This document shows positions 36,809 to 47,112 of a stretch of DNA of 64,000 nucleotides, piece by piece. The notes beneath the pieces were generated by a model. It ran no database searches. It was not told the origin of the DNA and saw only the letters and a list, made by a program, of their open reading frames with translations. The position numbers and the translations under genes are program-made. The stretch comes from Niastella yeongjuensis. Its GTDB lineage: Bacteria > Bacteroidota > Bacteroidia > Chitinophagales > Chitinophagaceae. Location of the stretch: assembly GCF_900110245.1 (NCBI RefSeq), contig NZ_FOCZ01000024.1:1-64000 (forward strand). Reading direction: 5' to 3'. Position 1 is the first letter of the stretch; every line of letters starts with the position of its first letter.

Positions 36809-38274
36809 CGAACTACCTGTTCAACCACTCCGCTTACCAGATTAAACACCGGCTGGGGAAACAATCCTAAAAAAACGATAGCTATTGTAAGACTAGCCAT
36901 AATGATCCATTCACGGGCGCTTACGTCGGCCGGCGGATCGGTAATGGTTTGTATTTGCCCGAAAAATACTTTCTGCATAATGCGCAATGAATACAATGCT
37001 GATAGCACCAACCCTAAGCTGGCAATGACCGATAACACCGGGTTTACTTCAAACGCACCTAACAAAATGAGAAACTCGGCAATGAAGTTTCCTAACATGG
37101 GCAAGCCTAACGATGCCATCACAAACACCATCGCCAATGCGCCCATATGCGGCATGGCCGTCCATAAGCCACCCATTTGATTGATATCCCGGGTATGCAA
37201 CCGTTCCTTTAACATGCCAGCCAATGCAAACAGGGCTCCTGTACTAACACCATGGGTAAGTAATTGCATCACCACGCCTTGCAGCGCCATTTGATTGAAG
37301 GAAAAAACACCCAGCAACACAAATCCCATGTGGCTGACCGAGGTATATGCAACCAACCGCTTGAGATCGGTTTGTGCATACGCCAGTAAGGCGCCATAAA
37401 TAATACCCACCACACCCAGCAACATTGCCCACCCTGCTATACCTGCCGACGCGTCGGGGAACAGGGGCAATACAAACCGAATGATCCCATACGCCCCGGT
37501 CTTTAGCAGCAAACCTGCCAGGATCAAACTACCGGCAGTGGGCGCTTCACTGTGCGCATCCGGTAACCAGCTGTGTAAGGGCACCATGGGCAGTTTGATC
37601 ACAAAAGCGATCAAAAACCCCAGCATGATCCAGCGGGCAGTAGCGTTATTACCCAGGGTTGTATTTAATAAAGCGAAATAATCAAACGTGTAATTGCCGT
37701 TGTTCTGTTGTCCATGAATGAAATACAAGGCAAGGATCGACAGCAGCATCAGCAGTCCGCCCGTTTGGGTAAAAATGAAAAATTTATACGCCGCATTGCG
37801 CCGGTTGAAATCACCCCAAATGGCAATCAGGAAATACATAGGCACCAGCATCACCTCCCAGAAGAAATAAAACAGAAAAAGGTCCATGGCGACAAAAACG
37901 CCACCTATACCAGCCAGGGTCCATAACAGGTTGAAAAAGTAAAAGCCGGTCTTCTCCCTGATCTCGCGCCAGGAACAGAGCACCGCCAGGATACCCAGCA
38001 AGCCAGTAAGCAGGATCATTACAAAACTGAGCCCATCCATAGCCAGGTGAAACCCGATGCCAAATGCAGGGATCCAGTTTACCTGGTAATCGATCAACCA
38101 GGCATTGCCGTCAACAACCGGTGTATGCCGGAGGTACCAGACAACGGGCAGCAGAAATGCCGCGACCACCGCCACCAGTGCCGTCCATTTACAGGCTAAT
38201 GGATCTCGTTGGGCCACCAGCCAGCAGGCAACGCCGCCAATGAGTAATATACTTATCATCCAAACCAGTATCAT
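36802..38274 (-). CDS. nuoM: NADH-quinone oxidoreductase subunit M
   Basis: The 490-residue antiporter-like subunit of complex I has about 14 helices. Family marks are the Glu helix (LFLFYFFWEVMLVPMYFLI), the Lys and His helix (LIAFVIKLPMVPLHSWLPDA), HSEAPTAGSLILAGLLLKTG, and LKRLVAYTSVSHMGFVLLG. It pumps protons with NuoL and NuoN. The ATG overlaps the nuoL stop by four bases, indicating coupled translation. Confidence 0.96.
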   Translation of the reverse strand: MILVWMISILLIGGVACWLVAQRDPLACKWTALVAVVAAFLLPVVWYLRHTPVVDGNAWLIDYQVNWIPAFGIGFHLAMDGLSFVMILLTGLLGILAVLCSWREIREKTGFYFFNLLWTLAGIGGVFVAMDLFLFYFFWEVMLVPMYFLIAIWGDFNRRNAAYKFFIFTQTGGLLMLLSILALYFIHGQQNNGNYTFDYFALLNTTLGNNATARWIMLGFLIAFVIKLPMVPLHSWLPDAHSEAPTAGSLILAGLLLKTGAYGIIRFVLPLFPDASAGIAGWAMLLGVVGIIYGALLAYAQTDLKRLVAYTSVSHMGFVLLGVFSFNQMALQGVVMQLLTHGVSTGALFALAGMLKERLHTRDINQMGGLWTAMPHMGALAMVFVMASLGLPMLGNFIAEFLILLGAFEVNPVLSVIASLGLVLSALYSLRIMQKVFFGQIQTITDPPADVSAREWIIMASLTIAIVFLGLFPQPVFNLVSGVVEQVVRL

Positions 38275-40154
38275 AAAAACAATTGAAGCGTGATTATAAA
38301 CAGTATACCAGCCAGTACCCCTACGATATACATACGCAACGAGCCGTTCTGCGAAACCGACAACCAGGTATTCATTCGCATACTTCCCTGTGCAATGGCG
38401 CTGTACAACCGGTCGATCACATCGCCTTTATTGATACGGGTTAAAAAAAGATATGGTTTCACGAATACAAAACTATACAGCTGATCAAACTTCCAGCCGC
38501 TGAATAAGAAATTGCGGGTGGCCGATAATCCCGGCGATTGCTGCCAGCGAACACCCGACTTTCCATAATACAATACATACCCCAGATAGATGCCCGCCAA
38601 TGTCACCAATGCAGCTATGCCCTGAAGCAGCGCTTCGGATGGTTCGTTTTGCTTCATCAGGGTTTCGGGCAGCACCCGTTGTACATGATCTGCGAAAAGG
38701 GTTACCTGAAACATGTTATGCGGCCATTCAATAAAACCAGCTGTTACGGAGAAGAATGCCAGGATCAGCAGTGGAATGATCATACCCCGGTTGGGCTGCT
38801 CATGAATGGGTGTTTTCATTTCTCCCCAGAAAACAACCAGCATCAGGCGGGTACTGTACAAGGCTGTAATAAATGCACCAGCCAATGCCATGAACCACAA
38901 CACCGGACTACCGCCTGCAGCGCTCCAACTGTACCACAGAATAGCGTCCTTGCTATAAAAACCCGCACTCACCAATGGCAAAGCACTCAAGGCTGCGGCG
39001 CCGGCCAAAAAAGTAATATATACTGCTGGCATTCTTTTACGCAGTCCGCCCATCATAAAAATATTATGTTCATGATGCAGGGCTTCTATCACCACTCCTG
39101 CCGCCAGGAATAACAGGGCTTTGAAAAACGCATGGGTAAAGAAATGAAAGACAGCAGCGCTCCAGGCACCTACCCCCAAAGCCAGGAACATATATCCGAT
39201 CTGACTGATGGTAGAATAAGCGAGTATTCTTTTTATATCAGTTTGCGCAAGGGCACTGCAACCTGCAACAAACAACGTAATAGCGCCAACGATCGCTACA
39301 ATAGCCATCGTCACCGGCGACATCAGGAACAACCCATTCATTCGGGCAATTAAATAAACACCGGCCGTAACCATGGTGGCTGCATGGATCAGGGCGCTTA
39401 CCGGGGATGGACCAGCCATAGCATCGGGCAGCCAGGTTTGTAAAGGCAACTGTGCCGATTTACCCATACCGCCTGCCAACAATAATATAGTGATGAGCGT
39501 AATGGTTGAGCTGCCGGCTGCAAAATGACCAGGTGCCTGCTGCAATATAGTAGTCATGTTCAGTGAACCCAGTTCTTTAAACAACAGGAACAAACCGATC
39601 AGCAAAGCGGTATCGCCAATACGTGTGATTAAAAATGCTTTATTGGCGGCCCGGCAATTAGAGGGCACATCGTACCAGAACCCGATAAGCAGGTAACTGC
39701 ACAAACCAACTCCCTCCCATCCCAGGTACAACAGCAACAGATTATCGGCCATTACCAGTAACAGCATGGAACATACGAACAGATTCATACAGGCAAAGAA
39801 TCGTGCATAATCGGCATCCCGCCACATAAAGAAAGTGGAATAAATATGGATCAGGGCCCCTACAAACGTTATTATGAATATAAAAACAAGCGTTAACGCA
39901 TCTACCCGCAGACTGATATCAACCGTCAACGTCCCCACTTTGAACCATGACCACAGCAATTGCTGCCAGGCGCCACCCGACGGAGGTGTTTGCAGAAACG
40001 CAATACCCAGCACAATGGAGATGATCGCGGCTATACATACTGTACCGGCGCCTATGGCTGCAATTACAGGCTTAGATAGTTTTCTTCCGAACAGGGAGAG
40101 TACTATGAACCCGATAAGCGGTAAAGTGGGTATGTATGTGAGGAGTTGTTGCAT
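38271..40154 (-). CDS. nuoL: NADH-quinone oxidoreductase subunit L
   Basis: I prefer the ATG at 40152-40154 (MQQLLTYIPTLPLIGF) over a TTG three codons upstream. The 627-residue product is the distal antiporter-like pump of complex I: Glu helix LYLGWEGVGLCSYLLIGFWY, Lys helix GGMGKSAQLPLQTWLPDA, then GPSPVSALIHAATMVTAGVY and IKRILAYSTISQIGYMFLAL. The C-terminal part has the long lateral-helix region and a final membrane anchor. A GTTGACAAGTTAACG repeat starts directly before the start codon. Confidence 0.96.
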   Translation of the reverse strand: MQQLLTYIPTLPLIGFIVLSLFGRKLSKPVIAAIGAGTVCIAAIISIVLGIAFLQTPPSGGAWQQLLWSWFKVGTLTVDISLRVDALTLVFIFIITFVGALIHIYSTFFMWRDADYARFFACMNLFVCSMLLLVMADNLLLLYLGWEGVGLCSYLLIGFWYDVPSNCRAANKAFLITRIGDTALLIGLFLLFKELGSLNMTTILQQAPGHFAAGSSTITLITILLLAGGMGKSAQLPLQTWLPDAMAGPSPVSALIHAATMVTAGVYLIARMNGLFLMSPVTMAIVAIVGAITLFVAGCSALAQTDIKRILAYSTISQIGYMFLALGVGAWSAAVFHFFTHAFFKALLFLAAGVVIEALHHEHNIFMMGGLRKRMPAVYITFLAGAAALSALPLVSAGFYSKDAILWYSWSAAGGSPVLWFMALAGAFITALYSTRLMLVVFWGEMKTPIHEQPNRGMIIPLLILAFFSVTAGFIEWPHNMFQVTLFADHVQRVLPETLMKQNEPSEALLQGIAALVTLAGIYLGYVLYYGKSGVRWQQSPGLSATRNFLFSGWKFDQLYSFVFVKPYLFLTRINKGDVIDRLYSAIAQGSMRMNTWLSVSQNGSLRMYIVGVLAGILFIITLQLFL

Positions 40155-40315
40155 AGTTGACAAGTTAACGAGTTGACGAGTTATGGTTGCCGGTTACCAG
40201 TTTCCAGTTACACGGATTCGCGGCAACAAAACACCAGAAAACCGGCGACCGGTAACTGGCAACCGGTAACAGCATCAACACCCACTATATAAGCATTTTA
40301 CTACCAAAGCATAAT
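40155..40315. repeat. two word-like repeats in the nuoK-nuoL gap
   Basis: First AGTTGACAAGTTAACGAG with a repeat of AGTTGACGAGTT (40155-40182). Then GGTTGCCGGTTACCAG with a near-inverted partner, ACCGGTAACTGGCAACCGG (about 40185-40272). The two inverted halves could pair in the transcript. No gene lies in this gap. Confidence 0.7.
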
Positions 40316-40618
40316 TTAATCCCTTAATTCCTTTAGTCTATCCACATCCATTGTTTTATGCTGGTGATAGATCTGGAGCACGAGTGCCAGTCCAACCGAT
40401 ACTTCTGCAGCAGCCATGGCCAGAATGAACAGGAACATGACCTGTCCATCGGGTTGCTGCCATTTTGATCCTGCGGCTACAAAGGCCATCCCGGCAGCAT
40501 TCAGCATGATCTCTACCGAAATGAGCATAAAGATCACATTCTTGCGGGTGAGCACCCCAACCAGCCCCAGGGTAAACAATACGGTGGCCACCAGTAATAC
40601 CATTTGTGCGCTATTCAT
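40316..40618 (-). CDS. nuoK: NADH-quinone oxidoreductase subunit K
   Basis: Start ATG at 40616-40618 ([16 protein letters not shown]), since the family is about 100 residues long and the longer frame upstream is nuoJ in another phase. The 100-residue protein has three helices with the two conserved buried Glu ([17 protein letters not shown] and [18 protein letters not shown]) used in proton transfer. The start overlaps the nuoJ end by 8 bases. Confidence 0.95.
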   Translation of the reverse strand: MNSAQMVLLVATVLFTLGLVGVLTRKNVIFMLISVEIMLNAAGMAFVAAGSKWQQPDGQVMFLFILAMAAAEVSVGLALVLQIYHQHKTMDVDRLKELRD

Positions 40619-41207
40619 GTAATGCGGTTTGTTCGTTTGTAATAGCTTTTGTTTTGCGGGTACGTTTTGTTTTTTGTTGGTCGCCCTGGCCATTTTGCAG
40701 GAACCGGTGCAATTCTTCTTTTTTATGTTTACCAATGTGTGCAGCGCCCACAATGCCGGCCATAAGTAAAAATCCGGTCAATTCAACAGCAATGATATAT
40801 TCACCATATAAGGAAAGTGCCAGCTTACGCGGTTCCACTACCGCTATCTGCATGGGCTCCGTGTCATTTGAAAACAGCAGGATGATCATTTCTATCAACA
40901 ACAGCAGTACAAGTACGGCAGGCATCACCCACACTTTGGGTTTCAACCACTCCCGCTCCTGCCGGGCAGTTTCGTTACCCAGGTTCAGCATCATCACTAC
41001 AAAAATAAACAGCACAATGATAGCCCCGGCATAAACGATTATTTCCAGCGCAGCAACAAATGGAGCGCCTAACGACAAAAACACCATAGAGGAAGCGAAG
41101 AAGGAAACCGCCAGGTAAAGCAAGGCATGTACCGGGTGATACCGGGTGATAACCATGAGGGTTGACAGCACGGCTACTATTGACGATATGTAGAATAATG
41201 TTGACAA
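40611..41207 (-). CDS. nuoJ: NADH-quinone oxidoreductase subunit J (TTG start)
   Basis: The first helix, [16 protein letters not shown], is required by the family and has no ATG before it. The only start is TTG at 41205-41207, which lies inside a GTTGACAAGTTGA word repeat. The 198-residue protein has five hydrophobic helices and the family core ([37 protein letters not shown]). The C-terminus is longer and basic ([15 protein letters not shown]), perhaps a cytoplasmic tail. Role: membrane-arm subunit of complex I. Confidence 0.93.
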   Translation of the reverse strand: MSTLFYISSIVAVLSTLMVITRYHPVHALLYLAVSFFASSMVFLSLGAPFVAALEIIVYAGAIIVLFIFVVMMLNLGNETARQEREWLKPKVWVMPAVLVLLLLIEMIILLFSNDTEPMQIAVVEPRKLALSLYGEYIIAVELTGFLLMAGIVGAAHIGKHKKEELHRFLQNGQGDQQKTKRTRKTKAITNEQTALHE

Positions 41208-41309
41208 GTTGATGGAGTTGAAAAGTTGACATGTTAACCAGTTGACGAGTTGACAAGGTCTGCTCGCGGTTTTGGCTTACAGCTTATGGCTTATAGCTTA
41301 AAGCTGTGC
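41199..41309. repeat. word-like repeats in the nuoI-nuoJ gap
   Basis: GTTGACAAGTTGATGGAGTT, AGTTGACATGTTAACCAG and AGTTGACGAGTTGACAAGG run together (41199-41256). They are followed by TGGCTTACAGCTTATGGCTT and a near copy (41273-41305). No other feature is seen. Confidence 0.75.
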
Positions 41310-41825
41310 TCACGGTAATAAACTATGCACATCCACCGGTGCTTCTTCATTTACGCCTTCTCCTTTTTTCTTTACGCCAGCTTCCAAACCGGCCACGCGG
41401 TAGAAATTATAACCCGGATATTTTCCCTGGCTGTCGATCAACAGGTCTTCTTTTTCAAACACCAGGTTTTGCCGGTTGTATTCGGCCATTTCAAAATCGG
41501 GGATCAGTTGTATGGCATAGGTTGGACAGGCATCTTCGCAAAAGCCGCAAAAAATACAACGTGAGAAATTGATCCGGAAAAAATCGGGATAGCGACGGCC
41601 ATATTCATCTTCCGTAGCCTGTAAGGCAATGCAATCGACCGGACAAGCAACTGCACACAAATAACAACCCACACAGCGTTCCCCGCCATCAGGGTCTTTC
41701 GTCAATACAATACGGCCTCTGTACCGCGGATGCAAGTCTACTTTCTCTTCAGGATATTCAATCGTTTCCTTTTTACGGAACAGGTGTAAAAACACCAACC
41801 ACATGGTTCTTATATGACTTAGCAT
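41310..41825 (-). CDS. nuoI: NADH-quinone oxidoreductase subunit I (two 4Fe-4S clusters)
   Basis: The 171-residue ferredoxin-like subunit carries both tetranuclear clusters N6a and N6b: [15 protein letters not shown] and [16 protein letters not shown]. It passes electrons from NuoG toward NuoB. The N-terminal amphipathic helix contacts the membrane arm. The gene lies 118 bases after nuoH. Confidence 0.96.
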   Translation of the reverse strand: MLSHIRTMWLVFLHLFRKKETIEYPEEKVDLHPRYRGRIVLTKDPDGGERCVGCYLCAVACPVDCIALQATEDEYGRRYPDFFRINFSRCIFCGFCEDACPTYAIQLIPDFEMAEYNRQNLVFEKEDLLIDSQGKYPGYNFYRVAGLEAGVKKKGEGVNEEAPVDVHSLLP

Positions 41826-41943
41826 AATCTCCTTTTTTTAATTTGTTGAAGCCTATTTGTGAATTATCACTGATGAGTATGTTGCCGAATTTTCGGACAG
41901 CTAAAAATTTCACGAGGCCCACTCACTACTCACTACTCACTAC
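41826..41943. repeat. nuoH-nuoI gap with ACTCACTACT repeat
   Basis: At 41921-41949 the nine-base word CTCACTACT is repeated about three times just after the nuoH stop codon and partly overlapping it. The rest of the gap shows nothing recognisable. Confidence 0.65.
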
Positions 41944-42909
41944 TCACAACCTCACCCCCCTCAACCATAAAGCGACCGCGCCGGTTATTAAAACATTCGC
42001 CAGCACCAGTGGCAACAGTATCTTCCAGCCATACGAGACCAATTGATCGTATCGTGGGCGGGGTAATGAGGCCCGTAACAAAATGAACAGGCCTATAAAG
42101 AAAAACAACTTGATCGCAAACCAGGCAAGCGGCGGCAGAAAGGAAGGTCCCAGCCAGCCACCAAAAAATAATGTCACGATCATGGCTGAGATGAGTGTAA
42201 TGCCCAGGTATTCGCCTATAAAGAACATCCCGAATTTCATTCCGGAATATTCAGCGTGATACCCGGCAATCAATTCACTTTCCGCTTCCGGAATATCAAA
42301 TGGCAAACGATGCGTTTCTGCCACACCGGCTATTAAAAAAATAATAAAGCCTACTGGTTGCGTTACTACATACCAGAGATGCTGCTGCGCCATCACAATA
42401 TCCCCCAGGTTAAACGAACCGGTGAGCATAACTACCCCCATCAATGACAATCCCATAAACACTTCATAGGCGATCATTTGTGATGCACCCCGTAAGGCAC
42501 CCAGCAAGGCATATTTATTATTGGAAGCCCAACCACCTAACACAATGCTATACACGCCAAGCGACGACATAGCCAGAAAGAAGATAATACCGATATTGAG
42601 ATCAGCTACCACAATACCTGGTGCAAAAGGAATGATCACAAAACTCAACAACACGCTGCCGACCACAATGGCTGGTGCTGTTACAAAGATCCATTTATCG
42701 GCAAAGGGTGGTATCCAGTCTTCTTTGAAAAACAATTTGAGGGTATCTGCCAGCACAATCAAAATACCCAGCGGTCCGGCGCGGTTGGGGCCCAGGCGGT
42801 CCTGCCATAGGGCCAGCAAACGGCGTTCCACCCAGATCAATCCGGCCGCAATATTCAGCAGCACGAATAAGACGCCTATTACTATCCATATTTGTTGTGT
42901 TGTTGTCAT
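41944..42909 (-). CDS. nuoH: NADH-quinone oxidoreductase subunit H
   Basis: The 321-residue membrane subunit joins the two arms of complex I at the quinone site. Family marks are [61 protein letters not shown] and [18 protein letters not shown], with eight helices. Length is normal. It follows nuoG after 182 bases that hold word-like repeats. Confidence 0.96.
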   Translation of the reverse strand: MTTTQQIWIVIGVLFVLLNIAAGLIWVERRLLALWQDRLGPNRAGPLGILIVLADTLKLFFKEDWIPPFADKWIFVTAPAIVVGSVLLSFVIIPFAPGIVVADLNIGIIFFLAMSSLGVYSIVLGGWASNNKYALLGALRGASQMIAYEVFMGLSLMGVVMLTGSFNLGDIVMAQQHLWYVVTQPVGFIIFLIAGVAETHRLPFDIPEAESELIAGYHAEYSGMKFGMFFIGEYLGITLISAMIVTLFFGGWLGPSFLPPLAWFAIKLFFFIGLFILLRASLPRPRYDQLVSYGWKILLPLVLANVLITGAVALWLRGVRL

Positions 42910-42929
42910 AAAAAGCCTTCTCGTTTTAA

Positions 42930-43085
42930 ACTATCCGTTGCCGGTTGCCAGGTACTGGGTTCCAGGTTTCAGGTTTGACTCGCAGCCTGAAACTTGCTGT
43001 ATTACTTTAAACTTTCAACTTTAAACTTTAAACTTTCAACTTTAAACCTATATTTACTTTAACCTTTCATCTTTAACCTTCAGCC
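42930..43085. repeat. word-like repeats in the nuoG-nuoH gap
   Basis: CGTTGCCGGTTGCCAGGT and TTCCAGGTTTCAGGTTT (42936-42977) are followed by many ACTTTCAACTTTAAACTTT units (43002-43080). Both families recur elsewhere in the window. Confidence 0.75.
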
Positions 43086-43091
43086 TGTATT

Positions 43092-45809
43092 CTACGGCTT
43101 ACCGCTGCCTTTAATCAAACTAACATACCCGTTCCAGTTCATCACCGGCATGTTTTGTAATCCTGCTGGTATCAACACCAGTCCGTTTGGTAAGGAGCTG
43201 TCTATTTGAACCTGCAAGTCATAAGCCTGTTCAAATACTTTTACCGTTACTGTTTGGCCATGACCCAATCCAAGCTGTGCCGCATCATTTGCCGACAGCG
43301 CCACATAGGGTTCTGGCGATAATTCCCGAACGCCTTCTGCATACGCACTTAGTTCTTCTGACCCAAACAAATGGTATTGCGGAAACAACAACCATTTATT
43401 GTTGCGTACTACAAATGCTTCGGGGATGTCTTTAAAATAACCTGGTTTGGCATCGGGTATATAAGCAAACAGCAGCTTACCGGCCTGTTCGTTCTTTAAA
43501 GCCCCGCCTGGCTCCTGCTGGTATTTATTCACCGCCTGAATGGAATTCCAACCGGGCGACCAAAAAAACGGAATCAGCGGTGATGGCGGCATCCCGGGAT
43601 ATCCCTCCATCGTAAAACTGAATGGCGAGTCGTCATCCTGTTTCGGTTTGGGTTCGCTTACGGCCAGGTTCGACAACATCGCCGTGCGACCGCTGTAGCG
43701 GTGCGGTTCACGTGGCAGCGCCTGTCCGTTTATCCGAAAATCATGATGCGGCGCGGAGTCGCTGATACCTGCAAACTGTGGCAACAACTGCTCGGCCTGC
43801 GCCAATACATCTTCCGGGTGGTACACGCCATTGTTTGTATCACCGGCTCGAACAGCTTTCATTTTCAACAGCCATTTCCAACTTTCCCGGAGGGTAGTAT
43901 GGCCAGGCATAAACACCTGGAAGAACCGTTGCGCCCGGCCTTCATAGTTCACCAGCGTACCATCTCCTTCGGCAAACGTGGCCGCCGGGATCAGGATGTC
44001 GGCTTGCTGTGTTGTGGGGTTATTTAATGAATCGAGTACAATACAATGTTCTACACTATTGAAAAACAGGTCAGCCACAAGAGCGGGCACGTTCCGGTAC
44101 AGATCATTTTCCAATACAATAGCAGTTATATTCTTTTCCCGGGTAGTACGCAAAACAGCACTCTCAAAACTGGGCGCCTGCATCATGGCCAGTCCCATGC
44201 TGTTGCACTCCGGCATTACATAAGCCAGTCGCACTTCGTTACCAGTGGCTTTACAGGCAACTGCAATATCAAAGGCAGCACGGATCAACGCTTCGTTATA
44301 ACAACTGGTACCGCTGATGATCACCGGCCGTTTGGCCTGCTGCAAAAACACGGCAATATCTATAATATAAGCCAGGGTATCTTCATCTACCAGCACCCGC
44401 GGCAGCCAGCCATTCAACTGGTGTGCAATGGCAAATCCAAGGCGGGCAAGATCATCCGGCGCATGGCGCAATACACAGGTACTTATTTCATCGAGCGGCG
44501 ATGCACTGATGGTACAATTGGCAAGGAATCCTTTTTCATGTTGCACCAGTTCATGAATGGCTGCATCGTGCCACATGGGTATACCTTCATTGTGCTCCAA
44601 TGCCTGGTGCGCGGCGGTTTTCAGCACGCTTTGCCGTACCGACAAGGCCATTACCGGCGCCGTGTTCCAGATATCTTCTCCCAATACCAGGATCGCATCG
44701 GACTGTTGGATATCCTGCAGGGAAGCAGGCTGAACCGCACCCGTTTGCATCACTTCTACAATCCGCCGTTCAATAAACCCCACATTATCACTGATGCCCT
44801 GATAAAAGTTTTCCCGTCCCACCAGTTGCATCAATGCGGTATTACTTTCTACTGACGCACGCGGCGACCCAATGCCTATCAACGTTTGACCGGATAATAA
44901 TTTTCTCATGTGACCCATCAAGGTAGCTTCGTCCACCGCTTCCACTGCCTGGTGGCGCACAAGCGGTTGTGTTATACGGTTCGCACTGTTTACAAATTCA
45001 TATCCAAACCGGCCGCGATCGCAGAGGAAATAACCGTTTATCTGGCTATTGAAGCGATTGGTGATGCAACGCACTTTTTCATATCGTTCGCCCGCAATGG
45101 TATTACAGCCAACGCTGCAATGCTGACACACCGAAGGTGCTGTAGTAAGGTCCCATTTGCGGGTATAATGTTCCCGTAAAGTTTTATCGGTAAATACACC
45201 GGTTGGACAAACCTCCGCCAGGTTACCACTGAATGGACTTTGCAATACGCCATCCCATTCACGGCCAAAATAAACATGGTTGTGCGCAGCAAAAACATTC
45301 AGGTCTTTACCACCTGCATAGTCGTGGTAATAGCGCACGCAACGATAACACTGTATACAGCGGTTCATTTCATGGTGAATGAATGGCCCCAGGTATTGAT
45401 TGGTATAGGTTCTTTTTTTAAAATGGTAGCGGCGGTAATCGTGCCCCGTCATTACCGTCATATCCTGCAGGTGGCAGCTGCCGCCTTCATCACAAACGGG
45501 ACAATCGTGCGGGTGATTGGTCATCAGCCATTCTATGACCTGACTGCGAAATGCCTGCGCGGTTTTATCGGCCACCGATACCCGCAAACCCTCTTTTATG
45601 TTTTCCATGCAACTCATCATCAGTTTGCCATGGGTATCGTTCTCATCTTTAAACACCTTTACCGCACATTGCCGGCAGGCGCCCACACTGCCCAATGCCG
45701 GATGCCAACAGAAATAGGGTACATCTATACCTAATCCCAGGCAGGCTTCCAGCAGGTTTTTCCCTTGCTTTACTTCGTAGGTTTTATTATCTATATAGAT
45801 GGTAGACAT
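43092..45809 (-). CDS. nuoG: NADH-quinone oxidoreductase subunit G
   Basis: The 905-residue iron-sulfur subunit has the 2Fe-2S N1b ligands Cys34, Cys45, Cys48 and Cys67, the His/Cys N5 site (HPHDCPVCDEGGSC), the N4 site (CIQCYRCVRYY with EVCPTGV later), and the extra N7 motif (CQHCSVGC with a distant Cys in FLCDRGRFG). The N7 cluster is found in only some bacterial enzymes. The rest is a molybdopterin-oxidoreductase-like scaffold without the cofactor, ending in a MopB-type beta domain. It relays electrons from NuoF/E to NuoI. Confidence 0.95.
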   Translation of the reverse strand: MSTIYIDNKTYEVKQGKNLLEACLGLGIDVPYFCWHPALGSVGACRQCAVKVFKDENDTHGKLMMSCMENIKEGLRVSVADKTAQAFRSQVIEWLMTNHPHDCPVCDEGGSCHLQDMTVMTGHDYRRYHFKKRTYTNQYLGPFIHHEMNRCIQCYRCVRYYHDYAGGKDLNVFAAHNHVYFGREWDGVLQSPFSGNLAEVCPTGVFTDKTLREHYTRKWDLTTAPSVCQHCSVGCNTIAGERYEKVRCITNRFNSQINGYFLCDRGRFGYEFVNSANRITQPLVRHQAVEAVDEATLMGHMRKLLSGQTLIGIGSPRASVESNTALMQLVGRENFYQGISDNVGFIERRIVEVMQTGAVQPASLQDIQQSDAILVLGEDIWNTAPVMALSVRQSVLKTAAHQALEHNEGIPMWHDAAIHELVQHEKGFLANCTISASPLDEISTCVLRHAPDDLARLGFAIAHQLNGWLPRVLVDEDTLAYIIDIAVFLQQAKRPVIISGTSCYNEALIRAAFDIAVACKATGNEVRLAYVMPECNSMGLAMMQAPSFESAVLRTTREKNITAIVLENDLYRNVPALVADLFFNSVEHCIVLDSLNNPTTQQADILIPAATFAEGDGTLVNYEGRAQRFFQVFMPGHTTLRESWKWLLKMKAVRAGDTNNGVYHPEDVLAQAEQLLPQFAGISDSAPHHDFRINGQALPREPHRYSGRTAMLSNLAVSEPKPKQDDDSPFSFTMEGYPGMPPSPLIPFFWSPGWNSIQAVNKYQQEPGGALKNEQAGKLLFAYIPDAKPGYFKDIPEAFVVRNNKWLLFPQYHLFGSEELSAYAEGVRELSPEPYVALSANDAAQLGLGHGQTVTVKVFEQAYDLQVQIDSSLPNGLVLIPAGLQNMPVMNWNGYVSLIKGSGKP

Positions 45810-45831
45810 AGTCAGTAATCTTTAATTCCTT

Positions 45832-47106
45832 TTATTCATAAGGGCACTTATGTAATGAAATGTGTTTCTCAAAGTCATCTTTAAAATATTTCAACGCGCT
45901 TTGCAAAGGCTCCATAGCGCCGGGCGCCAGTGCACAGAATGTATTGCCCGGTCCCAGCATATGCGTATGCATTTCCAACAACTCCATGTCTTCGGCTGTG
46001 CCCGTCCCCTGTTCCAGGCTCAGCAACATTTTTTCTACCCATGGTAACCCTTCGCGGCACGGGGTACACCAGCCACAACTTTCCTGCGCAAAAAAATGTT
46101 GCAGGTTGTGCACAAAACCCACCGGACAGGTGGCATCGTCCATCACTACCATAGTACCGGTACCCAGGCGGCTTCCGGCTTTTTGTACATCGGTAAAATC
46201 CATTTTTATATCGAGGTGTTCGGCTGTTAAAAAATCAGTAGAAGCGCCGCCAGGCAATACTCCCTTTAGTTGATAACCATTCTTCATACCACCGGCATAT
46301 TCTTCTATCAATTCACGAATGGTTACGCCCATCGGCAGTTCCCAGCAACCCGGATTATTCACTTTTCCGCTCACGCCATATAGTTTGGTGCCGCTGTCTT
46401 CGCTATAACTTAAACCCTTGAACCACTCTACCCCATTGTTTACAATATGCGGAATATTACAAAGCGTTTCTACATTGTTTACAATGGTTGGTTTGCCATA
46501 CAAACCACTTATTTGCGGATAAGGCGGCTTGGCCCTGGGCGTGGCCCGTTTGCCTTCCAGGGCATTTAACAAAGCAGTTTCTTCGCCACACATATAGCGG
46601 CCTACACCGGTATGCAAATACATTTCAAGGCTGAACCCGCTGCCCAGGATATTTTTTCCCAGAAAACCCGCCACATAAGCTTCATGAATACTCCTGCGCA
46701 GCAACTGGGCAGCCTTTTTATAGGCCCAACGTAAAAATATAAACGACACCCCGGCCTGAATGGCATAGGCAGCCAGGATCATCCCTTCAATCAGTTGATG
46801 CGGGTTCCCTTCCAGCAATAACCGGTCTTTAAAAGTACCAGGCTCCATTTCATCGGCGTTTGCAATAAGGTACTTGGGGTGCGGCGCATGCTCATCCATT
46901 GGTACAACGCCCCATTTTATACCTGTGCTAAAACCGGCGCCGCCCCGGCCTTTTAATCCGCTGTCCTTCACCAGCGTTTGCACTTCCTTTGGCGTCATGC
47001 TGCCCAGCGCTTTTCGCACAGCTGCATAACCACCCGTCATTTCATATTCCCTGATATCAAATGGCGGACAGCCGGGATGTATATATTGTGTCAGCGGATG
47101 TTCCAT
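45832..47106 (-). CDS. nuoF: NADH-quinone oxidoreductase subunit F (NADH/FMN)
   Basis: The 424-residue subunit binds NADH and FMN. It has GLKGRGGAGFSTGIKW and the flavin loop GRYMCGEETALLNALEGKR, and the N3 cluster ligands CGWCTPCREG and NTFCALAPGA. It oxidises NADH and hands electrons to NuoG. It lies 22 bases before nuoG and 6 bases after nuoE. Confidence 0.97.
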   Translation of the reverse strand: MEHPLTQYIHPGCPPFDIREYEMTGGYAAVRKALGSMTPKEVQTLVKDSGLKGRGGAGFSTGIKWGVVPMDEHAPHPKYLIANADEMEPGTFKDRLLLEGNPHQLIEGMILAAYAIQAGVSFIFLRWAYKKAAQLLRRSIHEAYVAGFLGKNILGSGFSLEMYLHTGVGRYMCGEETALLNALEGKRATPRAKPPYPQISGLYGKPTIVNNVETLCNIPHIVNNGVEWFKGLSYSEDSGTKLYGVSGKVNNPGCWELPMGVTIRELIEEYAGGMKNGYQLKGVLPGGASTDFLTAEHLDIKMDFTDVQKAGSRLGTGTMVVMDDATCPVGFVHNLQHFFAQESCGWCTPCREGLPWVEKMLLSLEQGTGTAEDMELLEMHTHMLGPGNTFCALAPGAMEPLQSALKYFKDDFEKHISLHKCPYE

Positions 47107-47112
47107 ATTACT

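Noticed and set aside
41199-41305. Possible CRISPR or REP element between nuoI and nuoJ
   Set aside because: The words vary in order and length, with no unique spacers and no stable REP-type palindrome.
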